DNA of 6,784 nt from Cyclobacteriaceae bacterium (lineage in GTDB: Bacteria; Bacteroidota; Bacteroidia; Cytophagales; Cyclobacteriaceae). Each line of letters starts with the position of its first letter. Position 1 is the first letter of the stretch. This document shows, piece by piece, positions 1 through 6,463 of the stretch. The translations under genes and the position numbers were made by a program. The stretch is taken from positions 1 through 6,784 of the forward strand of contig JALWRJ010000198.1 of NCBI GenBank assembly GCA_026994125.1. The letters are read 5' to 3'. The notes beneath the pieces are model-generated. The model was not told the DNA's origin. It worked only from the letters and a program-made list of their open reading frames with translations, and searched no databases.

Positions 1-725
1 GCATAATGCAATCGAATCCATTCTATGCCCGGCACATCTGCTAATTTTTCGAGCAAAGTGGCCAGTTTGCGCTTACCATATAAGTCGAGCCCGTAATAGG
101 TAGAATCCTGCGCGATAAGCAACAGTTCTTTTACTCCATTTTTGGCCAGGTGGTGTGCCTGCTGCACCAAATCTTCTATTTTAACCGACACATGCTTACC
201 CCGCATAAGCGGGATAGCACAAAACGAACAGGGCCTGTCGCAGCCTTCGCTTATTTTTAAATGGGCATAGTGGCGTGCACTTACATTCATCCGCTCGCCC
301 AGCAATTCGTGCTTATAATCGGCATTAAATCGCCTTAGCAAACCCGGCAATTCCATCGTGCCAAAATAGGCATCTACTGCCGGTATTTCCTGTTCAAGTT
401 CATCTTTATAGCGCTGCGATAAGCATCCGGTTACATATAATTTTTCTATCAGCCCTTCTTGCTTGGCCTCAGCATATCGTAAAATAGTATCAATCGATTC
501 CTGCTTGGCATCGCCAATAAACCCACAGGTATTTACCACTACAATATTGGCATCATCGTTGCTTGCTTCATGGGTGGCTTCAATTTTATTGCCTTTTAAC
601 TGGGTAAGTAAAATCTCGGAATCCACCAGGTTTTTAGAGCAACCCAGGGTTACAACATTTACTTTATCTTTTTTACGTGCTTTTGTTTTCAATGTACGGC
701 TATGTTTATCATGCAAAAATATCAT
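1..725 (-). CDS. rimO: Ribosomal protein S12 methylthiotransferase RimO (partial, C-terminus beyond left edge)
   Basis: Radical-SAM methylthiotransferase that adds a methylthio group to the conserved aspartate of ribosomal protein S12. I translated the reverse complement by hand: 241 complete codons, open at the left edge. Counting from the ATG at 725, the N-terminal UPF0004 domain (about residues 20-130) carries VTLGCSKNLVDSE (C29), VNTCGFI (C67) and VTGCLSQRY (C101), the ligands of the auxiliary Fe-S cluster. The radical-SAM motif GCDRPCSFCAIPLMRG gives C162, C166 and C169. The SEGCDR.CSFCAIP.MRG.H form fits RimO better than MiaB. The C-terminal part of the SAM barrel and the TRAM domain lie outside the window. 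The start is uncertain: the ATG at 725 adds 11 residues, while a TTG at 692 gives MKTKARKKDKVNVVTLGC, closer to the usual RimO N-terminus. It is transcribed divergently from the DUF6452-like gene and is a housekeeping gene unrelated to its neighbours here. Confidence 0.95.
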   Translation of the reverse strand, partial: MIFLHDKHSRTLKTKARKKDKVNVVTLGCSKNLVDSEILLTQLKGNKIEATHEASNDDANIVVVNTCGFIGDAKQESIDTILRYAEAKQEGLIEKLYVTGCLSQRYKDELEQEIPAVDAYFGTMELPGLLRRFNADYKHELLGERMNVSARHYAHLKISEGCDRPCSFCAIPLMRGKHVSVKIEDLVQQAHHLAKNGVKELLLIAQDSTYYGLDLYGKRKLATLLEKLADVPGIEWIRLHY

Positions 726-771
726 TCTAACCCTTGCAAACCATAACCGTTTGAATAAACAAATTAGGTAA

Positions 772-803
772 TTTGCTTTAGGGGTTCATTCGCAGTTATT
801 TTG
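772..803 (+). promoter_or_regulatory. Candidate Bacteroidota-type promoter for the DUF6452-DUF6048 pair
   Basis: A TTTG at 772-775 is followed 21 bp later by TATTTTG at 797-803. This resembles the Bacteroidota promoter pattern (-33 TTTG, -7 TAnnTTTG), but the -7 box is one base short. Transcription would begin near 808-811, leaving a leader of only about 10 nt before the ATG at 821. It lies in the 95-bp divergent gap with rimO. I found no convincing -7 box for rimO on the opposite strand. The call rests on motif resemblance alone, in AT-rich DNA. Confidence 0.3.
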
Positions 804-820
804 CACGGTTAATAGTAGTT

Positions 821-1264
821 ATGAATAATAAAATAATAATGGCATTGGTTTTACTAAGCAGTTGGGCATGTAACGACCAACCCTCCTGCCTGCCTGAGCA
901 ATCGGATATAGTAAAACTGAGCTTTGTAGATGCCGATGGCAAAACCCAAAACCTTACCTACACCAAGCTGGTAGTAAAAGATGCACCGGCCGATTTTCCG
1001 GTACCTCAAGATACCAGCCTTTCGGCCTTAAACATACCGCTAAACCCCAATGCCACCGAAATAGACCTTACCTTTTACCTGGCTACAGGCACCAACCATT
1101 TGGCACTTACCTACCGGGCTACCCCGGTAGTATTGCACCCCAAATGCTCGCTCGAACTACGCTACGATTACCTGGCCGTAAAGGAATCCGATTTTAGCAA
1201 AGCCACCATAATTGATGCAGTTATTAGCACCGAAACCTCTACCAATGTTCAAATTACACTTTAA
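821..1264 (+). CDS. DUF6452-like lipoprotein of unknown function
   Basis: A 147-residue predicted lipoprotein. The N-terminus has a short basic region (K4), a hydrophobic stretch (I5-W15) and a cysteine at residue 17 in the context SSWAC, which reads as a type II signal peptide with lipidation at C17. The mature start, CNDQPSC, is short and polar. The body looks beta-rich, with the run SALNIPLNPNATEIDLTF (68-85), a LALTYRATPVVL strand pair (94-105) and HPKCSLELRYDYL (106-118). From memory this matches the DUF6452 pattern: a lipid-attached Cys, a second Cys soon after, and a late conserved Cys (here C109). No catalytic motif is visible, and its position on the inner or outer membrane leaflet cannot be told. 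The next gene starts inside its 3' end, so the two are probably co-transcribed. Family assignment is from memory, not from a search. Confidence 0.8.
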   Translation: MNNKIIMALVLLSSWACNDQPSCLPEQSDIVKLSFVDADGKTQNLTYTKLVVKDAPADFPVPQDTSLSALNIPLNPNATEIDLTFYLATGTNHLALTYRATPVVLHPKCSLELRYDYLAVKESDFSKATIIDAVISTETSTNVQITL

Positions 1265-1973
1265 TATGGTCTTTTGGGGCCTGGTCCTTGGCCTATGTCA
1301 GCAAGTAGTTGGGCAAGTTGAAAACCTTCAGGAAACTAAATTTGCCTATAAAATTGATACCACGGCAGACCATAAATGGGCGCCTACAGGCATACGAGTG
1401 GGTATGGATATTGCCGGTCCTATCTATAATTTATGGGAACCTCGTATTTTTAATTACGAAGCAATGGCCGATATTGACTTTAGCAAATTTTTTGGGGTGG
1501 CCGAAATAGGAACCGGAGGTTATCAAGCTCAAAGTAGCGACCTGACCAACTACCAAAGTTCCGGGGTATTTATGCGTATAGGAGCCGATGTAAATATGAT
1601 AGCCAGAGACCCGCACCTGAATGTATTCTTCTTTGGGTTGCGTTATGCTACGTCAACCTACCGCGAATCGGTGCAAGGAGCCACACCTGCCAATGGTTGG
1701 CCGGCAGATGTAAAAAGCCTGGAACAATCGGGTTCCAGAGCCAATTGGGCAGAAATGAATATTGGCATGCGTGTAAGGCTTAAAGGGCCTTTTTTTGCCG
1801 GGTATGCCATCCGGCTCAAGCTACTTAAACACAACACCTATAACGAAGGACGCTTTGATTCGTTTTTTATTCCCGGCTATGGCGTAGCCGCTAATACAAC
1901 CAACTGGGGGGTAAGTTATTACATTCAATATCGTGTAGCCTGGAAAAAGAAACCCATTTTTTGGCGCGAGTAA
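1245..1973 (+). CDS. DUF6048-like outer-membrane beta-barrel protein
   Basis: A 242-residue exported protein. The ATG at 1245 overlaps the preceding stop by 20 nt and gives a good signal peptide: K3/H5, then hydrophobic residues to VVG, with cleavage near residue 23 before QVENLQE. An ATG at 1266 would drop the basic residues, and the in-frame TTG/ATG at 1212/1215 would add 10-11 residues ahead of the signal. The mature part alternates polar and aromatic residues in strands typical of small beta-barrels (GIRVGMDIAGPIYNLW, FGVAEIGTGGYQA, FMRIGADVNMI, VFFFGLRYATS, AEMNIGMRVRLKGPFFAGYAIRLKLL, WGVSYYIQYRVAW). The LRY, RLKLL and FIPGYG segments fit DUF6048 as I remember it. The function is unknown. 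Adjacency to the DUF6452-like lipoprotein suggests a lipoprotein/barrel pair, but that is inference. Confidence 0.8.
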   Translation: MFKLHFNMVFWGLVLGLCQQVVGQVENLQETKFAYKIDTTADHKWAPTGIRVGMDIAGPIYNLWEPRIFNYEAMADIDFSKFFGVAEIGTGGYQAQSSDLTNYQSSGVFMRIGADVNMIARDPHLNVFFFGLRYATSTYRESVQGATPANGWPADVKSLEQSGSRANWAEMNIGMRVRLKGPFFAGYAIRLKLLKHNTYNEGRFDSFFIPGYGVAANTTNWGVSYYIQYRVAWKKKPIFWRE

Positions 1974-2015
1974 GGCTTTTACTTCCGCATTTTACTTGAA
2001 TAACGAACCTTCGCT

Positions 2016-2045
2016 ACAATTCATCCTCAAATTTTAACAGTTGAG
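2016..2045 (+). promoter_or_regulatory. Candidate LytTR-type direct-repeat operator upstream of the receptor operon
   Basis: Two 9-mers in direct orientation, ACAATTCAT (2016-2024) and ACAGTTGAG (2037-2045), are separated by 12 bp. The published LytTR-site consensus is [TA][AC][CA]GTTN[AG][TG], repeated with a 12-13 bp spacer. The second copy fits at all nine positions and the first at eight, with A in place of the G. The pair ends 87 bp before the receptor ATG and just upstream of a weak candidate promoter, a reasonable place for an activator. The same cluster encodes the regulator that could bind here. The consensus is degenerate, so a chance match is possible. CTCAA (2026-2030) and TTGAG (2041-2045) could also form a weak hairpin. 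Confidence 0.35.
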
Positions 2046-2052
2046 CAGGTTA

Positions 2053-2086
2053 TTTTTTAATCTCCTTGTAATAATGCATTGTTTTG
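2053..2086 (+). promoter_or_regulatory. Weak candidate promoter for the TonB-dependent receptor operon
   Basis: TTGTTTTG at 2079-2086 matches the Bacteroidota -7 box TAnnTTTG at seven of eight positions. The -33 region, about 20-25 bp upstream, is a T-run (2053-2058) without the expected G. A weak -33 box would fit a promoter needing an activator bound at the adjacent 2016-2045 repeat. The implied transcript would start near 2093, leaving a leader of about 40 nt. The rest of the 159-bp gap shows no clear terminator, so read-through from the DUF6048-like gene is not excluded. Confidence 0.2.
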
Positions 2087-2132
2087 AATTGTGCTTAACC
2101 ACCAAGGCGCAAACACTCAAAACATAACAGAG

Positions 2133-4301
2133 ATGAAAAAATTAGTACTACTCACAGGCATTCTTAATTTACTTTTTAGCCAACTGCACGCCCAGCAACT
2201 AATTAAAGGGCGGGTAACCGACACCCAGGGAGCTCCGCTAATCGGAGCCAACATTTTTATTAAAAACACCTACGATGGCAGCAGCACCGATGCCGAAGGA
2301 AAGTATCAATTTACCACCACGGCCACCGGTACGGTGGAGGTAATGGTAAGCTTTATCGGCTACCAGGAAACACACCGGCAAATTACACTCAAACCTAACA
2401 ACACGGTAGATTTTGTGGTCAGGGAATCTATCAACAAAATGGAGGCTGTGGTTATTTCGGCAGGTAGTTTTGAGGCGGGCACAGGCACCAAGAGCGAGGT
2501 GCTTAAACCTCTCGATATTGTAACTACTGCCGGAGCCACCGCTGACATAGCCGGTGCACTTAACAGCCTGCCGGGCACCCAAACCGTGGGCGAAGAAGGC
2601 CGTTTGTTTGTACGTGGGGGCGATGGAAACGAAACCAAAACATTTATTGACGGCTTGCAGGTGCTTAAGCCTTATGGCACTACAGTTCCTAATACCCCTA
2701 CCCGTGGCCGGTTTTCGCCCTTTATGTTTAGCGGCACCAGTTTTAGCACCGGTGGCTACTCGGCCGAATACGGGCAAGCTTTGTCATCGGCCTTAATTTT
2801 AAATACTAAAGAAAAACCCACACAAACCCGTACCGATGTAAGCCTGATGACCGTAGGAACCGAACTTAGCCACACGCACTCATGGGCAAATTCATCACTA
2901 GCCGTGCAAGGCGCCTATTACAACCTAACCCCCTACTACAGTTTGGTTAAGCAACTAAACGATTGGAATAAAGAGCCTGAAAGCCTGCAAGCCAGCCTGG
3001 CCGCACGACAACAAACAGGCAACAGTGGTATGCTAAAAGTATATGGACAGGTTTCAACCAACCGGTTTAGCTTTTACCAACACAGCCTCATAAATCCAGC
3101 CAACAAAACACTAATTAGCGTAAACAACAAATACGCCTACGGCAACACATCGTTTAAAAATACCCTGGGCAACTCCTGGACCTACAAAACCGGAATTGCC
3201 TATACCTACAATACCGACACTTACCAACTAACTGCCGAAAATGTGGAGGAAAAAACCAGTGGCATGCACATAAAAGCAGTAGCAAGTGGTGATTTAACCA
3301 ACAATATTGCATTGACTACCGGAGCCGAACTACTTTACACTGAAAGCCAACAGCACTACAGCCGGCTTGCTGATGGATTTACCAACACATTTAGTTACCA
3401 AAACCCGTTATGGGCCGCTTTTGCCGAAACAGATATTTACCTGTCGTCTCAATTTTTAGCTCGTGTAGGTGGCCGGTTAGCATACACCGCTGGCAGCCAA
3501 CAATGGTATACTGCTCCCCGGGTTTCGCTGGCTTACAAAACCGGTGAAAACGCCCAAATTGCCCTAGCCGCTGGCCGGTTTTGGCAGGCACCTGCCGATG
3601 ACCTTTACCGTGTAAATAATACATTGCACCACGAACAAGCCGACCATCTGATTTTGAATTATCAATTAGTGAGCAGCAAACGAACTTTTAGGATAGAAGG
3701 CTATGTAAAAAAATACCGCAATCTGGTAACGTTTAATCCGGCCGATGTGTACAACCCGGCTGCATATACCAATAGCGGACAAGGTTACGCACGAGGAATA
3801 GATGTTTTTTGGCGCGATAATAAATCTATAAAAAATGCAGACTACTGGGTGTCGTATTCATTTTTAGATACAAAACGTATTTACAGAGATTTCCCCGTAA
3901 CAGCCACACCCACCTATGCCTCAGCTCATAACCTATCGGTGGTGTATAAGCAATGGGTACCCAGCATAAAAACACAGTTTAGTAGCACCTTTACGCTGGC
4001 ATCGCCCCGCCCCTACAACAACCCCAACACAACTGCCTTTAATGCCGAACAAACCCCTGCTTACATAGACCTTAGCTTGAGCATTAGCTACCTGGCCACC
4101 CAAAGCATAATTGTATATGGTAGTGTAACCAATGTACTGGGGCGCAACAATATTTTTGGCTATACCTATAGCCAAACCCCTAATAACCAAGGCGTTTATG
4201 TTGGCCAGGCAAATACCTTACCCGCTCCCCGGTTTTTCTTCCTGGGGGTGTTTATCACTTTTAGCAAAGAATCTACCCTTAACCAATTAAAATCATTATA
4301 A
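2133..4301 (+). CDS. TonB-dependent outer-membrane receptor with CarboxypepD-regulatory-like domain
   Basis: A 722-residue outer-membrane transporter driven by TonB-ExbBD. The start at 2133 (MKKLVLLTGILNLLF) gives a clean signal peptide, cleaved near LHA-Q21; the in-frame ATG-less extension upstream adds residues without signal character. A carboxypeptidase-D regulatory-like fold spans about 24-97 (IKGRVTD..G.PLIGANI, ..STDAEGKYQF, VSFIGY). A TonB-box-like MEAVVIS follows at 103-109. The plug spans about 125-226 (IAGALNSLPGTQ, GRLFVRGGDGNETKTFIDGLQV, GGYSAEYGQALSSALILNTK). The barrel runs from about 230 to FFFLGVFITF near 711, leaving a polar tail of about 11 residues. It is compact for this class. 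No SusD-like partner is present, which argues against a standard SusCD glycan system. No His/Met/Cys cluster points to a metal, so the substrate is unknown. It heads the cluster and may be controlled by the downstream kinase/regulator. Confidence 0.93.
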   Translation: MKKLVLLTGILNLLFSQLHAQQLIKGRVTDTQGAPLIGANIFIKNTYDGSSTDAEGKYQFTTTATGTVEVMVSFIGYQETHRQITLKPNNTVDFVVRESINKMEAVVISAGSFEAGTGTKSEVLKPLDIVTTAGATADIAGALNSLPGTQTVGEEGRLFVRGGDGNETKTFIDGLQVLKPYGTTVPNTPTRGRFSPFMFSGTSFSTGGYSAEYGQALSSALILNTKEKPTQTRTDVSLMTVGTELSHTHSWANSSLAVQGAYYNLTPYYSLVKQLNDWNKEPESLQASLAARQQTGNSGMLKVYGQVSTNRFSFYQHSLINPANKTLISVNNKYAYGNTSFKNTLGNSWTYKTGIAYTYNTDTYQLTAENVEEKTSGMHIKAVASGDLTNNIALTTGAELLYTESQQHYSRLADGFTNTFSYQNPLWAAFAETDIYLSSQFLARVGGRLAYTAGSQQWYTAPRVSLAYKTGENAQIALAAGRFWQAPADDLYRVNNTLHHEQADHLILNYQLVSSKRTFRIEGYVKKYRNLVTFNPADVYNPAAYTNSGQGYARGIDVFWRDNKSIKNADYWVSYSFLDTKRIYRDFPVTATPTYASAHNLSVVYKQWVPSIKTQFSSTFTLASPRPYNNPNTTAFNAEQTPAYIDLSLSISYLATQSIIVYGSVTNVLGRNNIFGYTYSQTPNNQGVYVGQANTLPAPRFFFLGVFITFSKESTLNQLKSL

Positions 4302-4335
4302 ACCTAAAAACAGTAATAATTAAACAAAAAAACAA

Positions 4336-4755
4336 ATGAAAAAACTATTTGTAACATTAGCCATACTAGCAGGAAGCTACGGGCTAAGCAGCGCACAAAC
4401 CACACAAAAAATAGTGGTTAAAGTAACCCACATTACCTCTACCGAAGGCAATATTAATGTGGCGGTATTTAACAGCAAAGAAAGCTTTTTAGGCAAACCT
4501 TATGCGAAAGATGGGCGTAAAGCAAAAAAAGGAACACTAGCTTTTAGCTTTGATGTGCCTGCCGGCACCTACAGCGTTAGTGTAATGCACGATAAAAACA
4601 AAAATGGCAAGCTGGACACCAATTTTATGGGTATTCCCACCGAACCCTATGGCATTTCCATGGACGGCCGTAATATGTTTGGCCCTCCTACCTATGAAGA
4701 CGCCAAATTTAAAGTAACCAATAAGGATGTTAGCCTTACTATTGAAATTGATTAA
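4336..4755 (+). CDS. DUF2141 family secreted protein
   Basis: A 139-residue exported protein. A signal peptide (MKKLFVTLAILAGSYGLSSA) is cleaved before Q21, leaving about 119 mature residues. The mature domain is beta-rich and carries DUF2141 hallmarks: NVAVFNSKESFLGKP (41-55), a lysine-rich turn, FDVPAGTYSVSVMHDKNKNGKLDTNFMGIPTEPYG (72-106) and MFGPPTYEDAKF (114-125). The D86-x-N88-x-N90-G-x-L-D94 stretch resembles a calcium-binding loop of the EF-hand/dockerin type. Metal binding is only suggested. No lipobox is present, so the protein is probably periplasmic or secreted. It starts 34 bp after the receptor stop, behind an A-rich leader and no Shine-Dalgarno sequence, and probably shares the receptor transcript. 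The biochemical role of DUF2141 is not established as far as I know. A periplasmic or surface partner of the receptor is the contextual guess. Confidence 0.9.
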   Translation: MKKLFVTLAILAGSYGLSSAQTTQKIVVKVTHITSTEGNINVAVFNSKESFLGKPYAKDGRKAKKGTLAFSFDVPAGTYSVSVMHDKNKNGKLDTNFMGIPTEPYGISMDGRNMFGPPTYEDAKFKVTNKDVSLTIEID

Positions 4756-4772
4756 GTCAAAATTGCACTCCC

Positions 4773-5426
4773 ATGAAAAAACTATTTATACCCCTATTGC
4801 TTAGCCTGCCTATGCTGGCCTTTAGTAACAACGATTTTGAAACAGCTATGCAGGCTAATTTGGACAAGCTTAAGCAAGCAACTACAGTAACCGAACTGCA
4901 AACAGTAGCCAATACCTTTGAGCGTATTGCCGCAGCCGAAAAAAAAGAATGGTTGCCCAGGTATTATGCAGCCTATTGCTACGTACTTATGACTACCCTT
5001 GATGAGGAGCTTGCCCACTGGGATGGCTACCTGGATACCGCCCTTGCCTTACTGGAACAATCGGAAAAAGTAAAAAAGGCGAACAAGGTAGAAATACTGG
5101 CACTTAAAGGATTTGTAGCTATGATGCGCATTAGTGTTGACCCGGCTACCAGAGGCCAGGAGTATTCGATGAAATCGGCCAATTACTTGCAACAAGCCTA
5201 CCAGTTGGAAGCCCAAAACCCGCGTGTTACTATGCTTATGGGGCATATGCTCTATGGTACGGCACAGTTTTTTGGATCGAGCACCGATGAGGCCTGTGCT
5301 AAATTTGCCGAAGCTTTAACGCTTTTTGAGCAAGAAGAAACCACCGATACGGGCATAAAGCCCCATTGGGGAAAACCAGAAGCCAAACGGATGCTTGCCC
5401 AATGTAATAGTAAATCCAACGATTAA
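4773..5426 (+). CDS. Secreted helical-repeat (TPR-like) protein of unknown function
   Basis: A 217-residue exported protein. The signal peptide (MKKLFIPLLLSLPMLAFS) has a likely cut at AFS-N19, so the mature form is periplasmic or extracellular. The remainder is almost entirely amphipathic helix in TPR-like pairs: FETAMQANLDKLKQA (22-36), ELQTVANTFERIAAAEKKEWLPRYYAAYCYVLM (41-73), a helix over 86-99, a helix over 106-118, and NPRVTMLMGHMLYGTAQFFGSSTDEACAKFAEALTLFEQ (149-187). It ends in HWGKPEAKRMLAQC (198-211). The FERIAAAEK..WLP.YYAAY, NPR...L.G, FFG.....A...F..AL and WG...A..ML..C pattern matches a Bacteroidota hypothetical family I recall beside receptor/regulator genes. TPR folds usually bind proteins, so a scaffold or kinase-sensing partner is possible. 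It lies 17 bp after the DUF2141 gene, and its stop overlaps the kinase ATG (TAATG). Confidence 0.85.
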   Translation: MKKLFIPLLLSLPMLAFSNNDFETAMQANLDKLKQATTVTELQTVANTFERIAAAEKKEWLPRYYAAYCYVLMTTLDEELAHWDGYLDTALALLEQSEKVKKANKVEILALKGFVAMMRISVDPATRGQEYSMKSANYLQQAYQLEAQNPRVTMLMGHMLYGTAQFFGSSTDEACAKFAEALTLFEQEETTDTGIKPHWGKPEAKRMLAQCNSKSND

Positions 5427-6463
5427 TGGCTACTTTAGCGTATATGGAGGGTTGTACTAAAAAAAAGATAGCGAAAGAACTAGGTTTAATTGTGGGTATC
5501 TCAGTGGTTATGTCCTATGTAATGGGGCTTAGCTACCCGCAAAACCTCCAAGCCTACCTTTTTCGGTTTTTAGTTACTTTTTCCATCTGGTTGGTTATGT
5601 GGTATGGCAATGCTTACGTTTCGCATTTGGCCGATAAACGCATAAGCTGGCTTACCGACCCCGGGCAGCGTTTTATAGTGGGGGTAATAGGAGCAGCCAG
5701 TTACTCGGTATTGGCCTTGCTCGCCCTAAAATGGTTTTACAGCCGGTATTTCGATATCCAGATAATGGGCGACAGTGTAGTTATTTGGGTTTATACAGCT
5801 GTTTTTTCTGTATTAGTGCTAATAGCCATGCTTTTTAAAGAGTTTCTGTATGCCTGGCGCGAACTGGCGCTACGCGAAGAAAAAATGAAGAATGATGTAC
5901 TTACCTCTAATTTTGAATCGCTCAAAAACCAGGTAAACCCACATTTTATGTTTAACAGCCTTAACACCCTTACCTCGCTCATTTACCAAAACCAAGACCT
6001 GGCCGCCAACTATGTTGGGCAGCTATCTAACGTGTACCGATCGGTGTTATCGGCCGGCAAAAACGAACTTATTACCCTGGCCGAGGAGCTACATGTGTTG
6101 GACTCCTACCTTTTCTTGCAAAATATCCGTTTTGAAGATCGGTTCCATGTGCAACTGGATATTTCGGAAGAAGCTAAGCAAAAATATGTACCCCCTATGG
6201 TACTGCAAATGCTTATTGAAAACAGTCTTAAACACAACGAAATAACTGTAGAAAATCCGCTCCTCATAAAAGTTTATCAAAAAGAAAACATGCTTTGCAT
6301 CGAAAACTCAAAAGCACCTAAGCAAGTACTTCCAGGAGATAAATCGGCCATTGGTTTACATAATATTAAAGAACGTTATGCCCTTTTATCCGATATTCCG
6401 GTGGTAGTAAAAGACGAAGAAAAAAACTTTTGTGTGCAAATACCCTTACTTACTTTAACATGA
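5426..6463 (+). CDS. Four-TM LytS/YehU-type sensor histidine kinase (His_kinase family)
   Basis: A 345-residue inner-membrane kinase. Four hydrophobic segments lie at about residues 19-37, 42-66, 82-104 and 116-137, followed by a helical linker (about 138-168). The His_kinase motif is LKNQVNPHFMFNSLNTL, with phospho-acceptor H173. The ATPase part has an N-box LIENSLKHN (N266) and a G-box SAIGLHNIKERYALLS (G310, N313), as is usual for the short ATPase domain of this class, which lacks a classic DxGxG box. There is no large extracytoplasmic sensor domain, so signals probably come through the membrane segments or through the two exported neighbours. The ATG at 5426 overlaps the previous stop (TAATG), implying translational coupling; an ATG at 5444 (MEGCTKKK) is the alternative. 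The stop overlaps the regulator start by 4 nt, making a kinase/regulator pair very likely. Confidence 0.95.
   Translation: MATLAYMEGCTKKKIAKELGLIVGISVVMSYVMGLSYPQNLQAYLFRFLVTFSIWLVMWYGNAYVSHLADKRISWLTDPGQRFIVGVIGAASYSVLALLALKWFYSRYFDIQIMGDSVVIWVYTAVFSVLVLIAMLFKEFLYAWRELALREEKMKNDVLTSNFESLKNQVNPHFMFNSLNTLTSLIYQNQDLAANYVGQLSNVYRSVLSAGKNELITLAEELHVLDSYLFLQNIRFEDRFHVQLDISEEAKQKYVPPMVLQMLIENSLKHNEITVENPLLIKVYQKENMLCIENSKAPKQVLPGDKSAIGLHNIKERYALLSDIPVVVKDEEKNFCVQIPLLTLT

Noticed and set aside
463..771. Plus-strand open frame of 102 codons across the rimO start region
   Set aside because: It is antisense to rimO, whose frame carries all six conserved cysteines. The plus-strand translation has no recognisable domain.
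804..814. Further LytTR-like half-site (ACGGTTAAT) before the DUF6452-like gene
   Set aside because: It matches eight of nine consensus positions, but I found no partner copy at 12-13 bp spacing, so it is treated as a chance match.
1309..1509. Plus-strand open frame of 66 codons within the DUF6048-like gene
   Set aside because: It is an out-of-frame shadow of a gene with a signal peptide and consistent barrel strands.
2026..2058. Hairpin CTCAA/TTGAG followed by a T-run, as a terminator for the DUF6048-like gene
   Set aside because: The stem is only 5 bp, AT-rich, with a 10-nt loop, and the T-run starts several bases after it. It is too weak to call, and the right arm overlaps the better-matching LytTR-like half-site.
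2238..2777. Minus-strand open frame of 179 codons inside the receptor gene
   Set aside because: It is antisense to the CarboxypepD-like and plug domains, which are clearly the coding frame. The protein is of low complexity with no family signature.
2133..4301. SusC-type glycan transporter / polysaccharide utilisation locus
   Set aside because: There is no SusD-like lipoprotein, glycoside hydrolase or hybrid two-component sensor nearby, and the receptor is shorter than typical SusC proteins.
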